Below are positions 29,287 through 40,921 of a DNA stretch of 64,000 nt, piece after piece. The stretch spans positions 62,001 to 126,000 of the forward strand of contig NZ_PJJM01000097.1 in the NCBI RefSeq assembly GCF_002929805.1, in the 5' to 3' direction. The stretch is from Cryobacterium sp. Y50 (lineage in GTDB: Bacteria > Actinomycetota > Actinomycetes > Actinomycetales > Microbacteriaceae). The position numbers and the translations under genes are program-made. Below the pieces are notes generated by a model, which was not told the DNA's origin, ran no database searches, and saw only the letters and a program-made list of their open reading frames with translations. Numbering within the stretch: the first letter of the stretch is position 1; every line of letters starts with the position of its first letter.

Positions 29287-32200
29287 CTACCCGGTGAGCA
29301 CCTTTTGGATGCGCTGCAGCGACACAGACTCGGCGGCCTTGAGCTCCTGCGCGAACAGGCTGATGCGCAGCTCTTCGATCATCCAACGGGCGCGCAGAAG
29401 CGGCGACGCAGCATCCGCTTTCAGGGGCATTGTGCCGCCGGCATTCTCGAACCGGGTGGTCGCGGCCTGGGTCTCGTTCATCCAGACCCGGTCGCGGCTG
29501 GGGTTGTCGACGAGTTTCGGCACGCGCGCGCTGATGCCGCCGAGGTAGCGCGGTAGGTGACGCAGCTGGGCCAGGCCGGTTTCGCTGACGAATCCGGGGT
29601 AGACCAGCGCCGTCAGCTGCTGGCGCGCGTCGCTGATTCCGGGCAGCAGAGCCATGCTGGTCGCGGCCTTGAGCGCCTTATCGGCCAGGCGATGGGCGGT
29701 CAGAATGCGGGCGACCAGGCCGACCGTTTCGAACATAGAGTCCATCACCACCCCTGACACCCGGTCGCGAATGGTGTCGAACTCGGCTTTCATAAACACC
29801 TGCCCGTCGGGCCGCACCCGAAACAGCACGTCGTCGACCGCGGCGGCGAGGCAATCCTCGAACATCGCCTGAGTCGACTTGTACGGGCTGGTCGCGAGCG
29901 AAAGCTTCTCGGCCGCGGTCAGATGCTGCTGCACATACGCGGCCGGCGACGGCGTTGCGAGCAGCAGCAGCCGGCGTACTCCGCGGGGCAGCGCCCGGGC
30001 CTGCTCCAGCTCGGTGCTCATCATGCGAATAGAAACGGATGCCCCATCATCGACGAGCGTCGGATACCCGCGAATCGTGTTGTCACCCTGCTTCGTGTCC
30101 AGGAAGCGCGGGAGCTCGCCGAGATCCCAGGTGGTGATACCGCCCCGCTCGATCGCGTTGCTGGGAGCAGCGGCGCTCGTCGCCTTCGCGACGCTCTCCC
30201 GCACCCGGGTGCCGAGCCGCCGCTGCAGATCGAAGAGGTCCTTGTCGGCTGCGATGGTGCGACCGCGCTCGTCGGTGACGACGAAGGTCATGCGCAGGTG
30301 CGCGGAAATGCGGCCAAGCTCGAAGTCGCGGGCGCTCACCGGCACGTAGGTGAGCTTCTGGATCAACGCCGCGAGCGTTTCGGCGAACGATGTATCGGGA
30401 ATGGGCGTCGGCAACGCCATGACGATGCCGGGCTCGCCGGGTAGTTCGCCCAGTAGCCGAGCGGCCCAGTCGGCGGCGGGAACGACATTGCGTCGGATGC
30501 TCTTTGGCAGCGACTTGATCATGGCGGTCACCAGGTCGGCACGGAGGCCGGGCACCTGCCAGTCGAAACCGTTCGGCGAGAGACGGGCCAGCAGGGCGAG
30601 CGGGATGCGCACGGTCACGCCGTCGTCTTCTTCGCCGGGTTCGAACCGGTAGCCAAGGTTCAGGCGCTGGTCGCCCTGCTGCCAGCTCGGCGGAAAGAGT
30701 CCCTCGTCGATTTCGGGGGAGTCCTCGGCGACGAGCGCGTCGGCGGTCATGGTGAGCAGGTCGGGGGTGTCGAACCTGGCCGTACGCCACCAGCCCTCGA
30801 AGCTCTTGGTTGACGACACCTCGGCTGGAATACGGCGTTGGTAGAAATCGAAGACGGCTTCATCGTCGAAGAGGATGTCCCGGCGTCGGGTGCGTTCCTC
30901 CAGCTCGGCCAGTTCCTCCCGCAGCCTGGTATTGGCCCGCTCGAACGCCCACATGCCGAGGTCGCCCGTCTGACCGGGACGTCCGCCACGGCTGGCGCTC
31001 GAGCCAATGGCGGGTGCGCGGCCAGACCCGCGCCCACCGCTGGCGTCGCCGCCGTCGACCGCGATACTGACGCGTTCGATGCGGGACGGTCCCAGGCCGC
31101 CGCGATCGGCTTCCTTCTCTGCCGCCGACGATTGCGGCCCAGATGCGCGGTCCCACTCGCCCTCCACGAGGGCGTGCCGAATGAACAGCTCGCGGGCATA
31201 GGCCGGGTCGATCCGGGAGAACTGCACCCGGCGGCGGGCCACGATCGGAACGCCGTAGAGCGTCACCCGTTCGTAGACGACGGCGGCGCCCTGCTTCATT
31301 TCCCAGTGCGGTTCAGAATAGCTGCGCTTGCACAGGTTGCCGGCGAGGGGTTCCGCCCAGGCCGGGTCGACGACCGCGTTCATGCGGGCAAACAGCCGGC
31401 TGGTTTCGACCAGTTCGGCGCTCATGACCGCGTTCGGCTGCTTTTTAGCCAGGGTTGATCCGGGAAACAGTACGAAACGCTGCGCTCGAGCGCCGGCATA
31501 GTCCTTCTTCGCAACGTCTTTCAGGCCGATGTGGGAGAGCAGCCCGGCGAGCAACGATCGGTGTACGCCGTCGGGGTTCGCGCTCGGCTCACCGAGATGC
31601 AGGCCGAGCGGCTTGGCCAGCTGCCGCAACTGCCGCAGCACGTCCTGCCACTCGCGCACCCGTAAGTAGTTGAGGTACTCGTTCTTGCACAGGCGTCGAA
31701 AGGCGCTCGAACCCAGTTCGGACTGCTGCTTCTCAAGATAGTTCCAGAGGTTGAGCAGGCTGAGGAAGTCGCTCGTGGGGTCGGCGAACCGGGCATGGAA
31801 TTGGTCAGCCTGGGCGCGACGCTCGAGCGGGCGCTCCCGCGGGTCCTGGATGGTGAGTCCGGCCACGATCGCCATGACCTCCCGGCTGGTGCCCTGCGTC
31901 TTCGACTCGATCACCATGCGCCCAAAGCGCGGGTCGATCGGCAGTTGGGCGAGTTGTTGGCCGATGCGCGTGAGGCGCGGGGTAGCCGGGGCGGCGGCGT
32001 CCGCTCCGCTGCTGGTGGCACGGGCGGTGCCGCGACCGCTCTTGGTGCGCCCGGCTCCCTCTGCCTCGATGGCGCCGAGTTCGGCGAGCAGGTCGAGGCC
32101 GTCCTTGATGTTGCGACTGTCCGGCGGGGTCAAAAAGGGGAACGAGGCCATGTCGCCGAGGCCGAGCGAGATCATCTGCAGAATGACGGCGGCGAGGTTG

Positions 32201-33381
32201 GTGCGCAGAATCTCCGGCTCGGTATATTCCGCACGGCGCAGATAGTCTTCTTCGGAGTACAGCCGAATCGCGATGCCGTCGCTGGTGCGCCCGCTGCGGC
32301 CGCTGCGCTGGTTGCCGGAGGCCTGTGAGATCGCTTCGATCGGCAGTCGTTGTACCTTCGAGCGCACGCTGTAGCGGCTGATGCGCGCGGTTCCCGCGTC
32401 GATGACATAGCGGATGCCCGGCACGGTCAGGCTGGTTTCGGCTACGTTGGTCGCGAGTACGATGCGACGTTTCACCCCGGCCACGGTCGACGGCTGGAAC
32501 ACGCGGTGCTGGTCGGCTGACGATAGCCGGCCGTAGAGCGGCAGCACCTCGGTGGGGTTGCGACTGGCTGAGGAGGCGTACTTGCCCTGCAGAGCGTCAG
32601 CGGCGTCGCGAATCTCGGTCTCGCCGGAGAGAAAGACCAGCACATCGCCGTTCGACTCTCGCTCAAGCTCATCGAGAGCTGCGGTGATGCCCTCGATGTA
32701 GTCGCGGTCGACCGGGGGAGCGGCATCCGCCGTATCGTCATCACTGTCTTCATCGGAATTGGCGATTCCCGGCTCAGCGACGAGCGGACGGTAGCGAATC
32801 TCTACCGGAAAGGTGCGGCCAGACACTTCGACGACCGGTGCTGGGGTGCCGTCCGCGGCGGCGAAGTGCTTCGCGAAACTGGCCGGGTCGATGGTGGCCG
32901 ACGTGATGATGAGCTTGAGGTCGGGGCGCTTGGGCAGCAGCTGCCGCAGGTAGCCGAGCAGAAAGTCAATATTGAGGCTGCGCTCGTGCGCCTCGTCAAT
33001 GATGATCGTGTCGTACTTGCGTAACATGCGGTCGCGGTGAATCTCATTCAAGAGGATGCCGTCGGTCATCAACTTGATGCGGGTGTCAGCACCGACCTTG
33101 TCGGTGAACCGCACCTGATAACCGACGAGTTGCCCGACTTCCTGCCCGAGTTCCTCGGCGATGCGTTCGGCAATGGTGCGCGCGGCGAGCCGGCGCGGCT
33201 GGGTGTGGCCGATGTTCTTGCGGCCGAGCTCGAGACAGATCTTGGGCAGCTGGGTGGTCTTGCCCGACCCGGTCGATCCGGCGACGATCACGACTTGGTT
33301 GTCGCGAATTGCGCGGGCGATGTCTTCCCGACGCTGGCTGACCGGCAGTTCGGGCGGGAAGGTGATATTTAGTATTTCCAT
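29287..33381 (-). CDS. hrpA: ATP-dependent RNA helicase HrpA
   Basis: 1364-residue DEAH-box helicase, within the usual HrpA length. Walker A AGSTGSGKTTQLPKI at residues 34-48, IIDEAHERSLN (DEAH box), SAT motif ITSATIDPASF, motif V-VI region NVAETSLTVPGIRYVID and QRSGRSGRT. The helicase-associated and OB-fold regions follow, and the long C-terminal DUF3418 region contains DLLTMTADALV and FPPSWQQGDQRLNLGYRFEPG. Acts in RNA processing/translation quality control in E. coli (ribosome collision rescue). Two small Ala/Ser/Gly/Arg-rich inserts (around residues 445-475 and 745-800) look like linkers. ATG at 33381. Confidence 0.95.
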   Translation of the reverse strand: MEILNITFPPELPVSQRREDIARAIRDNQVVIVAGSTGSGKTTQLPKICLELGRKNIGHTQPRRLAARTIAERIAEELGQEVGQLVGYQVRFTDKVGADTRIKLMTDGILLNEIHRDRMLRKYDTIIIDEAHERSLNIDFLLGYLRQLLPKRPDLKLIITSATIDPASFAKHFAAADGTPAPVVEVSGRTFPVEIRYRPLVAEPGIANSDEDSDDDTADAAPPVDRDYIEGITAALDELERESNGDVLVFLSGETEIRDAADALQGKYASSASRNPTEVLPLYGRLSSADQHRVFQPSTVAGVKRRIVLATNVAETSLTVPGIRYVIDAGTARISRYSVRSKVQRLPIEAISQASGNQRSGRSGRTSDGIAIRLYSEEDYLRRAEYTEPEILRTNLAAVILQMISLGLGDMASFPFLTPPDSRNIKDGLDLLAELGAIEAEGAGRTKSGRGTARATSSGADAAAPATPRLTRIGQQLAQLPIDPRFGRMVIESKTQGTSREVMAIVAGLTIQDPRERPLERRAQADQFHARFADPTSDFLSLLNLWNYLEKQQSELGSSAFRRLCKNEYLNYLRVREWQDVLRQLRQLAKPLGLHLGEPSANPDGVHRSLLAGLLSHIGLKDVAKKDYAGARAQRFVLFPGSTLAKKQPNAVMSAELVETSRLFARMNAVVDPAWAEPLAGNLCKRSYSEPHWEMKQGAAVVYERVTLYGVPIVARRRVQFSRIDPAYARELFIRHALVEGEWDRASGPQSSAAEKEADRGGLGPSRIERVSIAVDGGDASGGRGSGRAPAIGSSASRGGRPGQTGDLGMWAFERANTRLREELAELEERTRRRDILFDDEAVFDFYQRRIPAEVSSTKSFEGWWRTARFDTPDLLTMTADALVAEDSPEIDEGLFPPSWQQGDQRLNLGYRFEPGEEDDGVTVRIPLALLARLSPNGFDWQVPGLRADLVTAMIKSLPKSIRRNVVPAADWAARLLGELPGEPGIVMALPTPIPDTSFAETLAALIQKLTYVPVSARDFELGRISAHLRMTFVVTDERGRTIAADKDLFDLQRRLGTRVRESVAKATSAAAPSNAIERGGITTWDLGELPRFLDTKQGDNTIRGYPTLVDDGASVSIRMMSTELEQARALPRGVRRLLLLATPSPAAYVQQHLTAAEKLSLATSPYKSTQAMFEDCLAAAVDDVLFRVRPDGQVFMKAEFDTIRDRVSGVVMDSMFETVGLVARILTAHRLADKALKAATSMALLPGISDARQQLTALVYPGFVSETGLAQLRHLPRYLGGISARVPKLVDNPSRDRVWMNETQAATTRFENAGGTMPLKADAASPLLRARWMIEELRISLFAQELKAAESVSLQRIQKVLTG

Positions 33382-33505
33382 GAAGTCTCAATATTACTTC
33401 GCCCTCACTCGCGACGTGAAAGCCGCCCGTGCGCGCCCGCCGGGTGCTTTCGCGGTCAGTGAACATTGGGGGTTGGGAGGGAGTGTCGAGGACACCGGCT
33501 TATAG

Positions 33506-34348
<843 letters not shown>

Positions 34349-34521
34349 CGCGCAGTATCCGTTTGACTGAGTGTCCGCGCAGACCCTTGGTCGGCGCGGC
34401 CAGTGCTGTGTCGTCCGCGGGCACGCGGCCAGATCCGGTTTTGCACCGGCGTAGATTTGAAGGCGCTGCGTTTTTTTGAACGCGGGTGTGCGAGTGCGTG
34501 CCGGTTGGCAGAAAGTTCTCC

Positions 34522-35187
34522 ATGAATCCAATTGAATGGCTGTTCGACGCCCAGTTGCAGATCGGCACTCAGACCATTCTCTGGCGTGAGGTCGTCGGTA
34601 ACGTCTTTGGAATTGCGAGCGCGGTCGGGGGCATGCGTCGCAAGATCTGGGCCTGGCCGGTCGGGATCGTCGGCAACGCGCTGTTATTCACCGTGTTCCT
34701 CGGCGCCGTCTTCGGTACGCCGAACCCGGTCAACCTGCTCGGGCAGGCCGGTCGCCAGATCATGTTCATCGTCGTGTCGATCTTCGGCTGGGTGCAATGG
34801 CAACGCAGCCGCAATTCCTCCGTGCACGTTGCCGTTGCGCCGCACTGGGCCGGCAATCGCACTCGCATTCTGCTCGGCCTTGGACTTGTCGCCGGCACCC
34901 TCGTGCTCACCCCGATCTTTCGCGCGCTCGGCTCGTTCGAACCGGTCTGGGCGGATGCCTGGATCTTCACCGGTTCCCTGCTCGCGACCTACGGCATGGC
35001 CAAGGGGTGGACCGAGTTCTGGCTGATCTGGGTGGCCGTGGACGTGGTCGGGGTGCCGCTGCTGATCAGCGCCGGCTACTACGCCTCCGCCGTGTTGTAT
35101 CTGTTCTACGGAGCATTCACCATCATCGGCTTCGTGGTCTGGGTGCGCGTGCAACGTCGTCTTCCGGTGCTGCGGGGCGTCGGGTAG
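34522..35187 (+). CDS. pnuC: Nicotinamide riboside transporter PnuC
   Basis: 221-residue membrane protein importing nicotinamide riboside by facilitated diffusion for NAD synthesis. Family signatures: LWREVVGNVFGIASAVGGMRRKIWAWPVGIVGNALL, QIMFIVVSIFGWVQW (the second is part of the conserved QxxF...GW region) and WIFTGSLLATYGMAKGWTEFW; about seven helices. ATG 34522 is preferred to 34486, though neither has a strong Shine-Dalgarno. The 173-nt leader (34349-34521) has a CCGGT/ACCGG mini-hairpin (34434-34448) and a T7 run, but no riboswitch class is recognised. Confidence 0.9.
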   Translation: MNPIEWLFDAQLQIGTQTILWREVVGNVFGIASAVGGMRRKIWAWPVGIVGNALLFTVFLGAVFGTPNPVNLLGQAGRQIMFIVVSIFGWVQWQRSRNSSVHVAVAPHWAGNRTRILLGLGLVAGTLVLTPIFRALGSFEPVWADAWIFTGSLLATYGMAKGWTEFWLIWVAVDVVGVPLLISAGYYASAVLYLFYGAFTIIGFVVWVRVQRRLPVLRGVG

Positions 35188-35253
35188 CTCGCGCGTCGTC
35201 TCTTGGATTGGCCGGGGCTCGCCGAAAGTCGTACCCCGGGAGCAGAATGGAGC

Positions 35254-37290
35254 ATGCCCAATCACCTCGCCGACGCCATCAGCCCGTATCTGCGTAGCCA
35301 CGCCGGCAACCCGGTTAATTGGTTCGGCTGGTGCGCTGAGGCGTTCGCCGAAGCCCGTGAGCGCGACGTTCCGGTGTTGGTGTCGATTGGTTATTCCACC
35401 TGCCATTGGTGCCATGTCATGGCCAGGGAATCCTTCAGCGACCCTGTGATCGCCGAATACTTGAACGCCCATTTCGTCAGCATCAAAGTTGACCGTGAGG
35501 AACATCCTGACGTCGATGCGAGCTACCTCGCCGCCGCGAGCGCGTTCACGGACGGACTCGGCTGGCCGTTGAATGTGTTCGTCACCCCCCACGGCCAGGC
35601 CTTTCACGCGGGAACCTATTTTCCACCGGTCGGGCAGCCGGGGCGCCCGTCGTTCCGCGATGTTCTCACCGCGGTAACGGATGCCTGGCTCACCCGCCGC
35701 GACGACGTGACGGCGGGCGCAGCGCGGGTGGCCGAGATGCTCGTCGAGTCGGGCCGGCAGCTCACGGCGGCGACCGGTTCAACGTCGGGCGGAGCGGCCG
35801 TGGCGTTCGCACAGCCCAGCGCCGAAGCACTCGACCGAGCCGTCACCGAGCTCGTGGGTTACGAAGACGCATTGTTCGGCGGCTTCGGCGGCGCACCGAA
35901 ATTTCCGGTGGCGCCGGCACTCTCCTTTCTGCTCGGGCACGGGGCGCTCGTCGCCGATGGCCCCAACCTCGCGCTGCGCACGCTCAAGTTCATGGGTGAG
36001 TCACCGCTGCGGGACTCGATTGAGGGTGGCTTTTTTCGCTACGCGGTCAACCGGGACTGGAGCGATCCGCACTACGAACGCATGCTTTACGACAACGCCC
36101 AACTGCTCGGCCTGTACACCCGTGCCTGGATGATGACCGGCCAAGCGTGGGCCCGTCAGGTGGCCGAAGGAATCGCTGGCTTTCTCTGCACCGTGCTGCA
36201 GCTGCCGAGCGGCGGGTTCGCGAGCGCGCAGGACTCGGAGAGCACAGTCGAAGGCGAACGGGTCGAGGGTGGCTACTATGCACTCGACGCGAGTGAACGC
36301 CTCCGGCAAACCCCACCGGCGCTCGACGAGAAGGTGCTGACCGGTTGGAATGGCCTCGCCATCCAGTCCCTGGCCCGCGCCGGCTTCGCCTTCGACCGGC
36401 CCGACCTCATCGCCGCCGCCCGCCGCGCAGCCGAGTACCTGCACCAGCATCACGAGCGCGCCGATGGCTCCCTGGTACGCGCTTCCGTTGCCAACCAGGC
36501 CGCCGCTGACCAGGCCGCCGCCGACCAGACATCCACTGCCCGCAGCTCTAGCGCCAGGGCCACGCTGGAGGACTACGGCATGTACTCACGTGGACTCCTC
36601 GAACTCGCACTCGTCACCGGTGACGTAACGTACGCCACCCAGGCTCGTCACCTGCTCGACAGCACCCTATTGGACACCACCGACACGGTCGTTTTCCGTC
36701 TGCCGCACGGCCCGGATCCGGTGCTTAGCGCGCAGGGCCTAGTCAGCGCCGTCGATTCTTCGGAGGGTGCCTACCCCTCCGGATTGTCCGCGACGGCCGA
36801 GGCCGCCCTGCTGTTGCACCGCCTCACCGGCGACGATCGCTATCGGCGGGCAGCGCAGGCCGGTCTCGCTGTGGTCGCCGCTCTCGCCCCGCAGCGTCCA
36901 CTCGCCTTTGGCGCAGCGCTGCGCTTGTTCGACGACCTCAGCACCCCGATTGAGCAGCTCGTCATCGTTTCGCGCGACCCGAGCGATGAAAACGCGGCTA
37001 CCGCCACCCCGCACCCCGTCACTCTGCTGGACCTCGCGCGCCGCCACTCGGCGGGCGTCGTCGCATCCATTTTCGAGGTGCAGGCCCGCGCCTTCGCCGA
37101 CGCCGGCTTCGACCTTTTCGAAGCCCGAACCGCGCCGAGTGGCCAGCCCACCGCCTACCTGTGTCGCGATTTCGTCTGCCAGCTTCCGGTCACCGAACCG
37201 GCCGAGCTCCCGCCCCGGGCCGCGACGGCAGACCGCATGGTCCGAATCGTGGCCGAACGGCAGCACCTCGGCACGGCAACCACGCACTAA
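35254..37290 (+). CDS. Thioredoxin-domain protein, DUF255/YyaL family
   Basis: 678-residue protein of the YyaL/spermatogenesis-associated-20 family: an N-terminal thioredoxin-like domain (residues about 1-165) with CHWCHVM motif and DREEHPDVD, followed by an (alpha/alpha)6 six-hairpin glycosidase-like barrel. [19 protein letters not shown] and [11 protein letters not shown]-type helices are visible. Function unknown. ATG at 35254 ([21 protein letters not shown] is the family N-terminus). An Ala/Asp/Gln mini-repeat ([12 protein letters not shown]) is near residue 415. Confidence 0.92.
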   Translation: MPNHLADAISPYLRSHAGNPVNWFGWCAEAFAEARERDVPVLVSIGYSTCHWCHVMARESFSDPVIAEYLNAHFVSIKVDREEHPDVDASYLAAASAFTDGLGWPLNVFVTPHGQAFHAGTYFPPVGQPGRPSFRDVLTAVTDAWLTRRDDVTAGAARVAEMLVESGRQLTAATGSTSGGAAVAFAQPSAEALDRAVTELVGYEDALFGGFGGAPKFPVAPALSFLLGHGALVADGPNLALRTLKFMGESPLRDSIEGGFFRYAVNRDWSDPHYERMLYDNAQLLGLYTRAWMMTGQAWARQVAEGIAGFLCTVLQLPSGGFASAQDSESTVEGERVEGGYYALDASERLRQTPPALDEKVLTGWNGLAIQSLARAGFAFDRPDLIAAARRAAEYLHQHHERADGSLVRASVANQAAADQAAADQTSTARSSSARATLEDYGMYSRGLLELALVTGDVTYATQARHLLDSTLLDTTDTVVFRLPHGPDPVLSAQGLVSAVDSSEGAYPSGLSATAEAALLLHRLTGDDRYRRAAQAGLAVVAALAPQRPLAFGAALRLFDDLSTPIEQLVIVSRDPSDENAATATPHPVTLLDLARRHSAGVVASIFEVQARAFADAGFDLFEARTAPSGQPTAYLCRDFVCQLPVTEPAELPPRAATADRMVRIVAERQHLGTATTH

Positions 37291-37338
37291 CGTCGCGATA
37301 TCCGTCCCGTTCCTGAGGACCAGCCGAAAGGATCCCTC

Positions 37339-37772
37339 ATGGTTCCCGAAATCAACATCTGGGCCGTGCTCCTGGCCACTGTGTCGAGCATGCTCGTCGG
37401 CTCAATCTGGTACACCCGCGCAGTCTTTGGCCGGTACTGGATGAAAGCCATCGGACACACCGAAGAAAACATTAGGGGCAGCGGCACCGGCGCCATCACG
37501 ATCACCATCACGGTCATCGTCAGCTCCGTCACCGCCTCGTGCTGGCCGGCGCCGAAGCGATCGCCCAGAACTTCTACGGCGGCGACTTTCTGTTCAATAC
37601 CCTGCTCACCGGGTTCATCCTCGGGGCCGGATTCACCGCAGCTCGCATGGTCACCCACGACGCCTTCGACCGCCGCCCGACCAGCCTCACCGGGCTCAAC
37701 CTGGCCCACGAACTCGTGACCATTCTGCTCATGGCTTTGCTCATCGGCCTGTTCGGCATCTCCGCTCTCTAA
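37339..37772 (+). pseudogene. DUF1761-family membrane protein, frameshifted
   Basis: The first frame from ATG 37339 encodes MVPEINIWAVLLATVSSMLVGSIWYTRAVFGRYWM..., the DUF1761 N-terminus, but after about 65 residues turns into low-complexity out-of-frame sequence. From about 37530 the family's C-terminal half (LAGAEAIAQNFYGGDFLF..., FTAARMVTHD) continues in the -1 frame to a stop at 37772. One lost base near 37536 explains it. It may be a real inactivation, programmed frameshift or sequencing error. Confidence 0.7.
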
Positions 37773-37785
37773 CGCGCACCGACTG

Positions 37786-37817
37786 TGCGAAACGGATGCC
37801 TCAGCATCCGTTTCGCA
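37786..37817. terminator. Perfect hairpin built from inverted CGGATGC motifs
   Basis: TGCGAAACGGATGC (37786-37799), loop CTCA, GCATCCGTTTCGCA (37804-37817): a perfect 14-bp stem 13 nt after the DUF1761 stop codon. Strong terminator-like structure without a T tract; each arm carries one copy of the over-represented CGGATGC word. Confidence 0.75.
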
Positions 37818-38062
37818 GGTACGCTCCCGTTGACGCGTGGGCGCAGCAAACTACCGGCATCGGGGACGTACACTGGGGGAACGCCCCTGCGTGTCACCGG
37901 CCGCTGGTCGCTCATCGAGAATCTCGGCGGCACCATGTTTCCTGCGAATCAGCTGTTCGAGACACAGGCAGAGCAGCGTTCACGCCGGCTTTTTCGGCCG
38001 CACTCCCCGGGACAGGCTCGAATTGCCCCGTGTTTGAGTGCTCCACTTTTTCAAGGAGGACC

Positions 38063-39871
38063 ATGGCGACACTCGATATTCCAGACGCACAACCGGATGC
38101 GCGCACGGAATCCCCAAAAGTCGGTTACCCCGATTCCTCCGGCGGTGACATTTTTGACACCGACGCTTTTCGCCCCGACTCCGTCGGTTACGACTCGAAC
38201 GAACCCGAACCGCCCACGAACACCGGCTTGATCCCGACTCTCTCCCTGAGCAACGAGCCCGAATTGGTGTTGATCACACCGGATGCCCGCACCCGCCGCT
38301 TCAACAGGGATGACGTAGTCGTGCGCAAGGGCGAGATCGCGTTGATCAATGGCCACTACACGCCACACGAGTCCATGGTTAAAGACCTCGTCGCCGTCTA
38401 CGACGCCCTCACCCGCGGTGGAATCGACTTTCTGCTCGTGCGCGGCGACCACAACCGTCCGGTCATCGCTGTTGACCGCAAGCGTCGCAAGGAAATCACC
38501 CAGGTGCTTAGCGAGGCGTTCGCCAATGAACCCTTCTACGCCAAGCCGCAGGGCGGCAACGTGAACCAGCAATTTCTCCTCGCCGACGGCGCTCTTACGG
38601 TGTTGCGCAAGTCGTCGGTTTTTCGGGTCTACCGCCCGCGGATCGAACCGATTGGACGCCTGCGCTACGGGGCTCAGACCGCGTTTCAGCTCGAATTGTG
38701 GCGTTTCGGTGAAGACGAAATCATCGCGCCGGTCGAGAACGCACTCATGCGCACCCGGCTGCCGCGCTCCGAGGCCCGCGAAACGACGATCGACCTGTAC
38801 GGGCGCACCTGGCTGACCCTGCAGAACATGTTCGACGACCTGGCGAGTGACGTCACATTTGACATCGATCTCGTATTCAGCTGGGTCGACGGCTCGAGCG
38901 ACGAGTTTCAGCGGGAACGTGCCAAGCGCATGCAGGCCTATGTCGTTGGCGAGGGCGACGATTCGGATGCCCGTTTTCGCCAGATCGACGAGCTCAAGTA
39001 CGCCCTGCGCAGTGTTTACATGTTCGCCCCGTGGATTCGTCGCATTTTCATCGCGACCGATTCTCCGGCACCGGAGTGGCTCGCTGAGCATCCGCGCGTG
39101 ACGATCATGCGCAGCGAAGATTTCTTCGTCGACACGAGCGTGCTGCCCATCCACAATTCGCACGCCGTGGAAAGCCAGCTGCAGCACATTCCGGGGCTTG
39201 CTGAGCACTTTCTGTATTCGAACGATGACATGTTCTTTGGCCGTCCGGTCGGGCCCGAGCTGTTCTTCTCGCCGGGCGGCGTGACCAAGTTTGTGGAAGC
39301 AGCCACTCGAATCGGTCTGGGCGAGAACGACCCGACGCGCAGCGGGTTTGAGAACGCCGCACGGGTAAACCGTGCTCTGCTTCGTGGCCGCTTCGGCAAG
39401 GTCACTACCCGCCACCTTGAGCACACGCCGGCGCCCATGCGCAAAAGCGTGCTGCTTGAGTTGGAGCGGGAGTTTCCCGAGGACTTCAGCCGCACGGCAG
39501 CCAGCCGGTTCCGCTCGGCGACCGACATCTCGGTCACCAATTCGTTGTATCACTACTATGCATTGATGACCGGCCGTGCGGTTGCGCAGACCCAGGTGCG
39601 CTCGCTCTACATCGAGACGACCCTGCGCATCGCCCTGCGGCAGATGAACCATTTGCGCAAGCACCGCGATCAGGACATGTTCTGTCTCAATGATGGGAGC
39701 CACCCGGAAATCACGCCCGATGTGCGCCGGGCCGCTGTAACTGAGTTTCTAAACCTGTACTTTCCGATCGTGGCACCGTGGGAGCGGACCAGTCTAGCCG
39801 CTAGCGCAGAACCGGAATTGGCCGTGTCATTGGCGGCTGACGCAGTGCAGGCAGAGTTTCCGACGGCGTAA
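38063..39871 (+). CDS. Stealth-family sugar phosphotransferase
   Basis: 602-residue Stealth protein (capsule/teichoic-type hexose-1-phosphate transferase family related to GlcNAc-phosphotransferase). CR1 [15 protein letters not shown] near residue 270, CR2 [27 protein letters not shown]3 [25 protein letters not shown] and CR4 near the C-terminus. The N-terminal ~60 residues are acidic and disordered, followed by a ~200-residue N-terminal domain. Start chosen at ATG 38063 because AAGGAGGA lies 3-9 nt upstream. Not placed in a capsule locus here. Its 3' end overlaps the convergent gene by 71 nt. Confidence 0.9.
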   Translation: MATLDIPDAQPDARTESPKVGYPDSSGGDIFDTDAFRPDSVGYDSNEPEPPTNTGLIPTLSLSNEPELVLITPDARTRRFNRDDVVVRKGEIALINGHYTPHESMVKDLVAVYDALTRGGIDFLLVRGDHNRPVIAVDRKRRKEITQVLSEAFANEPFYAKPQGGNVNQQFLLADGALTVLRKSSVFRVYRPRIEPIGRLRYGAQTAFQLELWRFGEDEIIAPVENALMRTRLPRSEARETTIDLYGRTWLTLQNMFDDLASDVTFDIDLVFSWVDGSSDEFQRERAKRMQAYVVGEGDDSDARFRQIDELKYALRSVYMFAPWIRRIFIATDSPAPEWLAEHPRVTIMRSEDFFVDTSVLPIHNSHAVESQLQHIPGLAEHFLYSNDDMFFGRPVGPELFFSPGGVTKFVEAATRIGLGENDPTRSGFENAARVNRALLRGRFGKVTTRHLEHTPAPMRKSVLLELEREFPEDFSRTAASRFRSATDISVTNSLYHYYALMTGRAVAQTQVRSLYIETTLRIALRQMNHLRKHRDQDMFCLNDGSHPEITPDVRRAAVTEFLNLYFPIVAPWERTSLAASAEPELAVSLAADAVQAEFPTA

Positions 39872-40739
39872 TTTCGACGCCGGAAGCGCGCAGACGACGC
39901 GCGCTTTCGGCGGCATCCACATAATCGAGCGTCGGATAGTGGCCGAGCGGAACAACTGAGTGCAAAATTGTGCCGGGGTAGACGTGCACCAGGTTGAACG
40001 CTCTGGCACCATCGCGCCCGAGGGTTCCGCCGACGGGCACGTTGAGGTCTTGCGTGTAGCAGGTTGCCGACGCCACCGACACGGGGATGTCGGCGAACAT
40101 GGCCATTGATGAATAGTGCAGGTGGCCGGCAATGATGCTGCGCACATCGGTGCCGCGCAGCACGTCAGCCAGGGCTTGCTGATCGCGCAGCTCCACGGCT
40201 GTGGCCAGGTCGAGCACGCTCGGAATCGGCGGGTGGTGCATTGCCAAAATCGTGCCGTCCGGGGCCGGTACACGTAGCTCCTCGGCGAGCCAGAGCAGTT
40301 GCTGCTCGCTCACGGCGCCGTAATGGTGGCCGGGTACCGAGGTATCGAGAGTGATCAGTCGTAGGCCGTTGAGGTCGTAGGACCGGTCGATCGGGGCGTC
40401 GCTGGCCAGCTCACCGAACAGCTCGGTGCGAAAAGCCGTGCGATTGTCGTGGTTGCCCATGACCCAGACGATCCGCGCGCCGAGGCGAGCGGCGACCGGT
40501 TCGACGATCTGACGCAGCAGCTGGTAGGCGCCGGGCTCACCCTTGTCGGCGAGATCACCGGTGACGACGATGGCCTCTGGCTGTGCCCCTGAGGCCTCAA
40601 CCTCGGCGAACAGCTCGGCCAGGCGGGCTTCGACGTCAACGCTGCCATAGAGTTTCGAGCCTCCCGCCAGCAAGTGGGTGTCGCTCAGGTGTAACAGGAA
40701 ATGGTCCGGCCGGGGGTATTCAGCCGTTCGAAAGCTCAC
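39801..40739 (-). CDS. Calcineurin-like metallophosphoesterase (CpdA-like)
   Basis: 312-residue binuclear-metal phosphodiesterase. Metal ligands in order: LSDTHLL (Asp-x-His), [28 protein letters not shown] and IIAGHLHYS. The arrangement matches CpdA-type 3',5'-cAMP phosphodiesterases and related Icc proteins; the real substrate is open. GTG start at 40739. The C-terminal 23 codons overlap the Stealth gene end on the opposite strand. Confidence 0.9.
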   Translation of the reverse strand: MSFRTAEYPRPDHFLLHLSDTHLLAGGSKLYGSVDVEARLAELFAEVEASGAQPEAIVVTGDLADKGEPGAYQLLRQIVEPVAARLGARIVWVMGNHDNRTAFRTELFGELASDAPIDRSYDLNGLRLITLDTSVPGHHYGAVSEQQLLWLAEELRVPAPDGTILAMHHPPIPSVLDLATAVELRDQQALADVLRGTDVRSIIAGHLHYSSMAMFADIPVSVASATCYTQDLNVPVGGTLGRDGARAFNLVHVYPGTILHSVVPLGHYPTLDYVDAAESARRLRASGVEITPSETLPALRQPPMTRPIPVLR

Positions 40740-40921
40740 GGAGCATCCATTCGTTTGTCGCGGACGCGCTTTGCCGGCGCGCTTTCACGATGCTTGACAC
40801 TATTCGATCAGATGTACTTGAACAACCGGTGTACGCCACACCTTAATGCTGCACCGGGCGGGGTAAATGGGCAAGTGTCGCTATTGAATCGTGCTCATGA
40901 CCCGTGCCCTAGGCTGGCCGC

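Noticed and set aside
34349-34521. Possible riboswitch before pnuC
   Set aside because: Short hairpin and T7 run only; no recognisable NAD-type aptamer core, so left as an unexplained leader.
37796-38062. Upstream extension of the Stealth protein
   Set aside because: AAGGAGGA sits directly before ATG 38063, and the extra residues resemble non-coding translation.
40794-40830. TTGACA promoter candidate before the MDR oxidoreductase
   Set aside because: No acceptable -10 hexamer at 16-18 nt.
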